11,621 nt of DNA from Chloroflexota bacterium (GTDB lineage: Bacteria > Chloroflexota > Anaerolineae > UBA1429): the NCBI GenBank assembly GCA_012515695.1, contig JAAYXX010000563.1, positions 1 to 11,621 of the forward strand, in the 5' to 3' direction. Positions 5,653 to 11,621 of the stretch are shown here, in pieces. A model generated the notes under the pieces. The model saw nothing but the letters and a program-made list of their open reading frames with translations. It did no database searches and was not told the DNA's origin. Each line of letters begins with the position of its first letter. Position 1 is the first letter of the stretch. The position numbers and the translations under genes are program-made.

Positions 5653-7467
5653 TTGAAACGTCTACTTTCGGGCAATGAGGCGGTGGCCCGTGGGGCCTGG
5701 GAGGCCAATATCCTGGTGGCCGCCGGGTATCCGGGCACGCCAAGCACCGAGATTCTGGAGAATTTCGCCCCGATGCCGGGCATCTATGCCGAATGGTGCC
5801 CCAATGAAAAGGTCGCAATGGATGTGGCTGTCGGCGCGGCCTATGCCGGGGTGCGCTCTATGGCCGTGATGAAGCACGTGGGCCTGAATGTGACATCGGA
5901 TACCTTTTTCTATGCGGCAATCACCGGCGTGGAAAGCGGGCTGCTTTTCGTGGTGGCCGACGACCCTGGTATGCACAGCTCGCAGGGGGAGCAGGACACC
6001 CGCCGCTATTGCAAGTTCGCGCGCGTGCCCTGCCTGGAACCCGCCGATAGCCAGGAAGCCAAGGACATGGTGCGGGCTGCCCTGGAGTTGAGCGAGCAGT
6101 TCGAAACCCCCGTGTTGCTGCGTATGGCTACGCGCATCTCGCATTCGTACAGCCCGGTGGAATTGGGGCCAGAGCGGACGCTAGAGCCGCGCCCGGCCAA
6201 ACCCGCCTACGAGGTGAACACGGGCCGGTATGTCATGGTCCCGGCCAACGCCCGCCAGCGACGCCCCATCATGGAGGCGCGCCTGCGCCAAGTGGCAGAC
6301 TGGGCGAACGACTGGCCCGGCAACCGCGTGGAGATGGGCGATACGCGCCTGGGGATCGTTGCCGCTGGCGCAGCCTACCAGTACGCCAGAGAGGTATTCC
6401 CCAACGCCTCATTCCTCAAGCTGGGGATGGTCTACCCCCTGCCCACCCGCCAGGTTGCCGAGTTTGCCGCCCAGGTGGAGCGGCTGATCGTGGTGGAAGA
6501 GCTGGACCCCGTCCTGGAGGAAGAGATCAAGCTACAGGGCATTGCCTGCGAGGGCAAGAGCATCTTTCCGTTGGTGGGCGAACTGAGCGTCGAAACGGTG
6601 CGCGAGTCGGCCATCCGCGCCGGGCTGCTCTCCGAAAATGAGCGCCCGCAGCAGGTCGCGCTCGAAATGCCCGCGCTGCCGCCCCGCCCGCCCGTGCTAT
6701 GCCCCGGTTGCCCGCATCGCGGCGTGTTTGTCACCCTGCGCAAGCTCAAGGTGGTGGTAAACGGCGACATCGGGTGCTATACCCTGGGCAGCCTGCCCCC
6801 CCTGACCAGCCTGCACACCTGCGGCTGCATGGGGGCCAGCATCGGCGTGGCCCACGGCGTGAACAAGGCGGGCATCCAGCAAAAGAACGTGGCCGTGATC
6901 GGCGATTCGACCTTTTTCCATAGCGGCATCCCCGCTCTGCTGAACGTAGCCTATAACGGCAGTTCGACCATCACCATCATTCTGGACAACCGCACGACGG
7001 CCATGACCGGCCACCAGCAGCACCCAGGCACGGGCCATACCCTGCAAATGCAGCCGACCAACCAGGTCGAGCTAGAGCCAGTGGTGCGAGCGTTGGGCAT
7101 CGAGCGCATCTATACCACAGACCCGTATGACCTGGATCGCCTGGAAGCCATCTTACGCGAGTGCATGGAGAGCGACGGCCCCTCGGTGGTCATTGCGCGG
7201 CGCGAATGTGCCTTGTTGCCCAGCGTACGCAAGCAATACACACCCCTGCGGATTCAGGCGGACAAGTGCATCGCCTGCGGGGCGTGTCGGCGGGTGGGCT
7301 GCCCGGCCCTGCACAAGAGCGACGAGATATACGCCAAAACGGGCCGTCCCAAGACAGAGATTGACCCCTTGTTGTGTACCGGCTGCGAGATTTGCGCTCA
7401 AATCTGTCCGGTGGATGCCATCTTGTTCCGCAGCCAACTCGACGCCCAGCCGGAGGATAAAGCCTGA
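5653..7467 (+). CDS. iorA: Indolepyruvate:ferredoxin oxidoreductase, alpha subunit
   Basis: The 604-residue product is the large subunit of the thiamine-diphosphate enzyme that oxidatively decarboxylates arylpyruvates (from Trp, Phe, Tyr) to aryl-acetyl-CoA, reducing ferredoxin in the cytoplasm. The N-terminal half has the family marks GYPGTPSTEI (25-34), MDVAVGAAYAGVRS and DDPGMHSSQGEQDTR (103-117). The C-terminal thiamine-binding half has CPGCPHRG (350-357), GDIGCYTLG (371-379), and GDST (417-420) with a downstream asparagine-containing stretch. At the end lies a ferredoxin domain with two Cx2Cx2Cx3C clusters: Cys539/542/545/550 and Cys575/578/581/585, each followed by proline, so two 4Fe-4S clusters are expected. 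Length is usual. The stop overlaps the start of iorB by one base (TGATG), implying translational coupling. Such enzymes are oxygen-sensitive, which suggests anaerobic amino-acid use. Another 2-oxoacid substrate cannot be excluded. Confidence 0.95.
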   Translation: MKRLLSGNEAVARGAWEANILVAAGYPGTPSTEILENFAPMPGIYAEWCPNEKVAMDVAVGAAYAGVRSMAVMKHVGLNVTSDTFFYAAITGVESGLLFVVADDPGMHSSQGEQDTRRYCKFARVPCLEPADSQEAKDMVRAALELSEQFETPVLLRMATRISHSYSPVELGPERTLEPRPAKPAYEVNTGRYVMVPANARQRRPIMEARLRQVADWANDWPGNRVEMGDTRLGIVAAGAAYQYAREVFPNASFLKLGMVYPLPTRQVAEFAAQVERLIVVEELDPVLEEEIKLQGIACEGKSIFPLVGELSVETVRESAIRAGLLSENERPQQVALEMPALPPRPPVLCPGCPHRGVFVTLRKLKVVVNGDIGCYTLGSLPPLTSLHTCGCMGASIGVAHGVNKAGIQQKNVAVIGDSTFFHSGIPALLNVAYNGSSTITIILDNRTTAMTGHQQHPGTGHTLQMQPTNQVELEPVVRALGIERIYTTDPYDLDRLEAILRECMESDGPSVVIARRECALLPSVRKQYTPLRIQADKCIACGACRRVGCPALHKSDEIYAKTGRPKTEIDPLLCTGCEICAQICPVDAILFRSQLDAQPEDKA

Positions 7468-8060
7468 TGACACGCAATGACCTGACGACTAATTTTCTGT
7501 TGACGGGTGTGGGCGGACAGGGTACCCTGTTGGCGGCGGACATAGTCGGGCTGGTGGGGATACAGTTGAACCTGGACGTGAAAAAGTCCGAGGTGCACGG
7601 TATGGCCCAGCGCGGCGGCAGCGTCATCAGCCATGTGCGCTGGGGCCAGCGCGTGGCCTCGCCGTTGATTGCGGCGGGAGAGGTGGACTATTTGGTCGCC
7701 TTTGAGCGGCTGGAGGCGCTGCGCTATGCGTCGCTGGTCCGCCCGGGCGGCGTGGTGCTGGTGAGCGACTATCGTATAGCGCCCGTCTCGGTAAGCTCGG
7801 GAAGCGACACCTATCCCGACGCGGCGGCGGAGGAACAGGCTTACGGCGATAGCCTGCGGCGGTTCCTGGTTCCCGCCGTCGAGATCGCGCAGCAGTTGGG
7901 GCAGGTGCGAGTGAACAACATCGTCATGTTGGGCGCGCTGTCTCACTTTTTGCCAGCGCCTGTGGAAGCGTGGCTGGAGGTGATCTCGGGCCGCGTGCCA
8001 GAGCGCACCATTGCCCTGAACCGCGAGGCATTTGCAGCGGGGCGGGCGCATATGCAGTAA
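7467..8060 (+). CDS. iorB: Indolepyruvate:ferredoxin oxidoreductase, beta subunit
   Basis: The 197-residue product is the small partner of IorA and belongs to the gamma-type domain of 2-oxoacid:ferredoxin oxidoreductases. Near the N-terminus is the glycine-rich GVGGQGTLLAADIVG (14-28). Next come SEVHGMAQRGGSVISHVR (41-58), typical of the family, and EVDYLVAFERLEALR. The end contains VNNIVMLGALSHFLP. Length and order are normal. The ATG at 7467 shares its first base with the iorA stop, and GGAGG sits 10 nt upstream inside iorA, so the two subunits should be made in step. rph begins 11 nt after its stop. Confidence 0.94.
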   Translation: MTRNDLTTNFLLTGVGGQGTLLAADIVGLVGIQLNLDVKKSEVHGMAQRGGSVISHVRWGQRVASPLIAAGEVDYLVAFERLEALRYASLVRPGGVVLVSDYRIAPVSVSSGSDTYPDAAAEEQAYGDSLRRFLVPAVEIAQQLGQVRVNNIVMLGALSHFLPAPVEAWLEVISGRVPERTIALNREAFAAGRAHMQ

Positions 8061-8071
8061 AGAGGTTGATT

Positions 8072-8800
8072 ATGCGGATTGATGGTCGAGCCAACGACGC
8101 CTTGCGGCCCATTACCATCTCGCCCGACTATTTGGATTTCGCCGAAGGCTCGGTGATGATTACCTGGGGCAAAACACAGGTTTTGTGCGCTGCCTCGGTG
8201 GATGAGAATGTGCCCCCCTGGTTGCGCGGGCAGGGGCGGGGCTGGGTGACGGGCGAATATGCCATGCTCCCCCGCTCGACTCACGAGCGCAGCCAGCGCG
8301 AAACGTTGCGCCCGGCGGGGCGTACCATCGAGATTCGGCGAATGATCGGGCGGGCGCTGCGGGCAGCCGTAAACCTGGACGCCCTGGGCGAGCGCATGAT
8401 TATCATTGACTGTGACGTGATACAGGCCGACGGCGGCACGCGCACAGCCGCTATTACCGGCGGGTATGTGGCCTTGCACCGTGCCTTGAGCCGCCTGGTT
8501 GCGGCGGGCCAGGTTCCGCCCGATGTGTTCGGATCGCCTGTGGCCGCTGTCAGCGTGGGGCTGGTGGATGGCGAGGCGCTGCTCGATCTCCAATATCAAG
8601 AGGACAGCCGCGCCGCTGTGGACCTGAACGCCGTGATGAATGCCAACGGCGCATTTATCGAGCTTCAGGGCGCGGCAGAGGGCGCGCCGTTTAGCCGCGC
8701 CGACCTGGATATTCTGCTGGCCCTGGCCGAGCGGGGCATCCAGGAGCTTTTGCGCCTGCAACAGCAAGCGATTTTACAACCCCCACCAGCGAGGAGATAG
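8072..8800 (+). CDS. rph: Ribonuclease PH (phosphorolytic 3'-5' exoribonuclease)
   Basis: The ATG at 8072 follows AAGAGG at 6 nt; the frame is open further upstream but only as a shadow of iorB. The 242-residue product removes nucleotides after the CCA end of tRNA precursors using phosphate, releasing nucleoside diphosphates. It begins RIDGRANDALRPI, then has GWVTGEYAMLPRST (57-70), PAGRTIEIRRMIGRALRA (81-98, phosphate/RNA-binding arginines) and IDCDVIQADGGTRTAAITGG (112-131). These are hallmark RNase PH segments. The second half keeps the PVAAVSVG and LDLQYQED blocks. Length is close to the E. coli enzyme. In many bacteria rph is followed by the dITP/XTP diphosphatase gene; here an HD-domain gene takes that place. 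Confidence 0.95.
   Translation: MRIDGRANDALRPITISPDYLDFAEGSVMITWGKTQVLCAASVDENVPPWLRGQGRGWVTGEYAMLPRSTHERSQRETLRPAGRTIEIRRMIGRALRAAVNLDALGERMIIIDCDVIQADGGTRTAAITGGYVALHRALSRLVAAGQVPPDVFGSPVAAVSVGLVDGEALLDLQYQEDSRAAVDLNAVMNANGAFIELQGAAEGAPFSRADLDILLALAERGIQELLRLQQQAILQPPPARR
8791..8796 (+). promoter_or_regulatory. Ribosome binding site that sets the GTG start of the HD-domain gene
   Basis: GAGGAG at 8791-8796, inside the last codons of rph, lies 8 nt before GTG 8805-8807. Upstream in-frame starts fall inside rph and give a low-complexity Trp/Cys-rich extension that is a shadow translation. Confidence 0.7.
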
Positions 8801-8804
8801 CATC

Positions 8805-9380
8805 GTGCAGCCTACGAGAGAAGACGCCTGGCAATTGTTGAACGAATACACCCATACCCCTAGCCTCATTCGGCACGCTCTGGCCGTCGAGGCCGCCATG
8901 CGCGCCTATGCGATCAAGTTCGGCGAGGATGAGGAACGGTGGGCAGTAACCGGCCTGATCCACGATTTCGACTATGAGCAGCACCCGACGCTGGACGAGC
9001 ACCCGATGGCGGGCGTTGCCATCCTGCAAGAACTCGGCTGGCCGGAGGACATCGTCGAGGCCGTCAAAGGCCACGGGGTTCACCTCGGCGTGGTTCGCTC
9101 TACCAAAATGGCCCAAACATTGTTCGCGGTGGACGAACTGACCGGCTTTGTGTCGGCGTGTGCGCTGGTCCGCCCAGATAAGAGCATCATGGACCTGCAG
9201 GTCAAGTCTGTCCGCAAAAAGTGGAAAGACAAGGCTTTTGCCCGCGCAGTGAATCGAGAGGAAATGGAGTTGGGAGCCTCCGAACTGGGCGTGGACCTGT
9301 CCGAGCATATAGGGTTCGTAATAGAGAGCCTGAAACCTGTCGCGAAGGAGCTAGGACTGGCAGGCGAGGACGGCAACTGA
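8805..9380 (+). CDS. HD-superfamily hydrolase (predicted metal-dependent phosphohydrolase)
   Basis: From the GTG at 8805 the product has 191 residues and starts 4 nt after the rph stop. Metal-binding residues of an HD domain are visible in order: His24 (LIRHALAVEAAM), His53-Asp54 (GLIHDFDYEQHP), His90 and Asp110 (FAVDELTGFVSACALV). The DELTG and following KSIMDLQVKSVRKKWKDKAFARAVNRE segments match a widespread HD family of predicted hydrolases (COG2316, from memory). HD enzymes remove phosphates from nucleotides or related compounds, but the substrate of this family is not known to me. Placement right after rph suggests a role near nucleotide or RNA metabolism, an inference from position only. 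No signal peptide is seen, so it should be cytoplasmic. Confidence 0.88.
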   Translation: MQPTREDAWQLLNEYTHTPSLIRHALAVEAAMRAYAIKFGEDEERWAVTGLIHDFDYEQHPTLDEHPMAGVAILQELGWPEDIVEAVKGHGVHLGVVRSTKMAQTLFAVDELTGFVSACALVRPDKSIMDLQVKSVRKKWKDKAFARAVNREEMELGASELGVDLSEHIGFVIESLKPVAKELGLAGEDGN

Positions 9381-9407
9381 TGGCCTCGGCTTCCGGTCTG
9401 AGACATC

Positions 9408-11468
9408 ATGCGTAATTCACTCAAACGATCGACGAAATGTTCCGCATGTGGGGCGCGCCTGCCCCGTGAGGCCGTGCTGTGCCCGGCCTGCGGCCAAAGG
9501 GTACCCCAGAAGAAGCAGTCAGAACAGTGCCCGGCATGTGGGGCGCGTATGCTGGCCAACCAGGATAGCTGCCCCATTTGCGGGGCGCAGCGGCAGGTGG
9601 AAAACGCCTTGCCCGGCATCAGCCTGCAAGCCATCGTCTCTGGCGTGCTGGCGCTGGGCGCGTTGGCCGTCGTGGTCTGGCTGATTCGCCCGCAGACCGA
9701 CCTGGCTACGGCGTTGGCGAATACTGCCACGCCCACCATCACGGCCCCCATTCAGCAGGCCGCCGAACCATCGGCTACGGCTACGCCTACCGTCAGCCCC
9801 GCGCCCAGCAACACGCCAACCGTCGCAAGCACGCCTACCGCAACGGTTGCGCCTTCCGAGACGCCCAGCCCAGTCACCTATACGGTGGTCAGGGGGGATA
9901 ACCCGGCCAGTATTGCCGCCGAGTTTGGTATCAGCGTAGAAGAGCTGTTTTCCCTGAACAACCTGACCGAAGACTCGCTACTGCAAATAGGCCAGGTTTT
10001 GATCGTCTCTATGCCAGAACAGGAAAGTACTGATCCCACCGCTGCCCCGGCTACGGCCAGTCCCCGAAAGCATGTGGTAGCCGAGGGGGAGAACCTGTTT
10101 CTCATCGCCAGCAAGTACGGCCTCAGTTCGGCAGCCTTGGCAGAGGCCAACCAGATGGCCCCGGACGACCTGTTGAGCATCGGGCAAGAGCTGGTTATCC
10201 CTGGCGGAGACGAGCAACCGACAGAAGCGCCTACTGCCATGCCTACCGACGCGCCCACGGACACGCCGGAACCAACGGCTACTTTTACGGCCACGCCGGA
10301 ACCCACCCCATCGCCCCAGGCCACTCCTACCCTGGCGCAGGTGATTCATGTGGTGGAAAGAGGGGAAACGCTGGGAGCAATTGCCCTGAAATATGACGTG
10401 TCTGCCGAAGAGATTGCTCGCGCCAACAATATGGAGGTGGACGCGATTTTGCGCGTCGGGCAAGAGCTGATTATCCCACAGCAGCCCGTGGCGCAGGCCA
10501 ACCCGACAGAAGCCGGGTCGGCGGAAGCCCCGGCTACGCCCCGGCCCACCCCGACCAAGGTGATCCACGTGGTGGAAAGAGGGGATACCCTGGGGACCAT
10601 CGCCGCCGAGTATGACGTGAGCGTCGAGGAAATCGCCAGCGCCAGCGGCATCAGGCCGGGCGCTCTCCTGAGCATCGGCCAGGAATTGGTGATCCCCGTC
10701 GCCACGCCAGAACCAGAGCCTACGGCCACCGCGACAGCCACCGCAACGGTAACTGCCGCAGCGACCGTCACGACGAACGCGGCAGAGCCAACCCCTATGC
10801 CCACCGAAATGCCGACAGAGACGCCGGACGCGACCCCGACCCCGGCCCCTACCGTGCTGTTGACAACCATCCATACGGTAGGCAAAGGGGAAACCCTGGG
10901 GGCGATTGCCCTCAAGTATGACGTGGCTGCCGAAGAGATCGCGCAGGCGAACGATATCAAGCTGAACGCGGTGCTGCACATTGACCAGCAGTTGATTATC
11001 CCGCTGGGGTATGCCACGGTGACGCCCATCCCCAGCCCCACGTCGCCGCCAGTTACCGCCACGCCAACGTTTGCGGCTACCCCGACGCCCGTTGTCAGAG
11101 GCTCGGCCACGCCCACGGCCACCCCGACGCCGGTGATGGACTATGTGCGGCCCCATTTGTTGGCCCCCACCAACAGCAGCGTTTTCATCGGCCCTAACAA
11201 GCGTATCATGCTCAACTGGGCATCGGTGGGCATCTTGCAAGAAGACGAGTGGTATACGCTGCGCGTTTGGCGTACCAAGGAAACGGGGAATGTTACCGAG
11301 ACGCGCACCAAGGGGACCAGTTGGCGTATGCCCGCCGATATGTACCCCCAGGAGGGCGAGCCGAACGCTTTTCTGTGGCAGGTCACAGTAGAGCGATACG
11401 ACGCGGCCAGCGCCTCGTTCGTGCCCATCAGCCCGGCCAGCAAGCTGCACTGGTTCCGCTGGGAGTAG
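9408..11468 (+). CDS. Membrane protein with two zinc ribbons, one membrane helix, five LysM domains and a C-terminal beta-rich domain
   Basis: The 686-residue product starts at ATG 9408, 27 nt after the HD gene stop; its ribosome site is weak, so coupling to the upstream gene is possible. Residues 11-58 hold two zinc ribbons, each Cx2C-x10-Cx2C (Cys11/14/25/28 and Cys41/44/55/58). One membrane helix follows (about 71-93). The rest should lie outside: long Thr/Pro/Ala linkers carry five LysM domains at about 157-201, 221-265, 312-357, 385-431 and 487-532. LysM domains bind peptidoglycan or related glycans. Domains 3, 4 and 5 are very alike and 1 and 2 more divergent, which points to later internal duplication. 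The last 107 residues (580-686) form a Trp-rich beta-type domain (IMLNWASVGIL, EWYTLRVW, LWQVTVERYD, LHWFRWE) I cannot name. The whole may tie the cell wall to a cytoplasmic zinc-ribbon partner. The function is unknown. Confidence 0.9.
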   Translation: MRNSLKRSTKCSACGARLPREAVLCPACGQRVPQKKQSEQCPACGARMLANQDSCPICGAQRQVENALPGISLQAIVSGVLALGALAVVVWLIRPQTDLATALANTATPTITAPIQQAAEPSATATPTVSPAPSNTPTVASTPTATVAPSETPSPVTYTVVRGDNPASIAAEFGISVEELFSLNNLTEDSLLQIGQVLIVSMPEQESTDPTAAPATASPRKHVVAEGENLFLIASKYGLSSAALAEANQMAPDDLLSIGQELVIPGGDEQPTEAPTAMPTDAPTDTPEPTATFTATPEPTPSPQATPTLAQVIHVVERGETLGAIALKYDVSAEEIARANNMEVDAILRVGQELIIPQQPVAQANPTEAGSAEAPATPRPTPTKVIHVVERGDTLGTIAAEYDVSVEEIASASGIRPGALLSIGQELVIPVATPEPEPTATATATATVTAAATVTTNAAEPTPMPTEMPTETPDATPTPAPTVLLTTIHTVGKGETLGAIALKYDVAAEEIAQANDIKLNAVLHIDQQLIIPLGYATVTPIPSPTSPPVTATPTFAATPTPVVRGSATPTATPTPVMDYVRPHLLAPTNSSVFIGPNKRIMLNWASVGILQEDEWYTLRVWRTKETGNVTETRTKGTSWRMPADMYPQEGEPNAFLWQVTVERYDAASASFVPISPASKLHWFRWE
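9876..11003 (+). repeat. Five LysM-coding repeats separated by TP-rich linkers
   Basis: LysM units lie at about 9876-10010, 10068-10202, 10341-10478, 10560-10700 and 10866-11003. Units 3 and 4 share long nearly identical DNA at their starts (GTGGTGGAAAGAGGGGA in both). Unit 5 shares the LGAIALKYDV coding segment with unit 3. The linkers are built from reiterated ACG/CCN codons (Thr-Pro). Confidence 0.85.
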
Positions 11469-11621
11469 GGTTCTGGTTTCCTCGCCTACTGGATTCAAGG
11501 GTGGACAGGTAGCCGCGCCAGAATGGCGCTCCTACTAATTGGACCGCCGGCTTCCAGCCGGCATGATATAAAGCCGCCAGAGATGGCTAATGGCACTAAC
11601 TTTTCGCGGATCAAGTGCTGG
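11469..11621. other. 3' flank of the LysM gene with spaced short hairpins
   Basis: No gene is seen. Three GC-rich inverted repeats lie at near-regular spacing: GCGCC-AGAAT-GGCGC (11515-11529), GCCGGC-TTCCA-GCCGGC (11546-11562) and a weaker GCC-AGAGAT-GGC (11576-11587). None is followed by a T run, so none is an ordinary intrinsic terminator. They may be the start of a dispersed repeat that continues beyond the window. Confidence 0.45.

Noticed and set aside
7943..8767. Minus-strand open frame of 274 codons
   Set aside because: Antisense to rph, whose hallmark motifs are unmistakable. The product shows no family character and reflects high GC.
10200..11140. Possible CRISPR or tandem-repeat array in the LysM gene
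   Set aside because: The repetition is codon-phased Thr-Pro linker and LysM coding sequence, not fixed-length repeats with unique spacers.
9978..11498. Open frame of 506 codons on the minus strand across the LysM gene
   Set aside because: It is antisense to a gene with clear LysM and zinc-ribbon motifs. Its product is Gly/Arg/His-rich low complexity caused by the TP-rich codons opposite, with no ribosome site.

Overview
The window is GC-rich bacterial DNA with tightly packed genes and frequent GTG and TTG starts behind strong GGAGGAG-type ribosome binding sites. A double-zinc-ribbon/multi-LysM surface protein with TP-rich linkers, a trypsin-PDZ lipoprotein and an indolepyruvate:ferredoxin oxidoreductase point to an anaerobic or facultative member of the Chloroflexota, perhaps Anaerolineae. 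This placement is inferred from protein style only; no rRNA or other marker is present.

Left part (1-3520). The window opens inside the 3' end of a probable melibiase-like glycoside hydrolase, closed by a clear hairpin terminator. A good sigma-70 promoter and a leader of about 250 nt with a perfect 8-bp hairpin precede a secreted protein of 239 aa. Next is a regulatory region holding a palindromic inverted repeat, an extended -10 promoter, and a perfect 32-nt hairpin with a T run just after the promoter. It leads into a lipoprotein serine protease (trypsin-like, PDZ, extra C-terminal domain). The extra domain is a close copy of the body of the secreted protein upstream, so the two genes are related by domain duplication. 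This is the most novel-looking item in the window.

Middle (3440-4316). A strong bidirectional-looking hairpin separates the protease from a convergent minus-strand gene for a small membrane-anchored DUF3828-type protein. A 320-nt divergent intergenic region follows, with promoter candidates for both directions.

Right part (4317-11468). Seven plus-strand genes form a likely operon: a plsC-type acyltransferase, ybeY, iorA, iorB, rph, an HD-domain hydrolase, and the zinc-ribbon/LysM protein. Gaps are 26, 110, -1, 11, 4 and 27 nt, with no terminator seen between them. The genes join phospholipid synthesis, rRNA/tRNA 3'-end processing (YbeY, RNase PH), arylpyruvate oxidation and a putative envelope protein. 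Apart from the iorAB pair, the mix looks like housekeeping clustering rather than one pathway. After the last gene come short GC-rich hairpins at roughly 30-nt spacing, cut by the window end.

No tRNA, rRNA, CRISPR array, transposase or phage gene was recognised.
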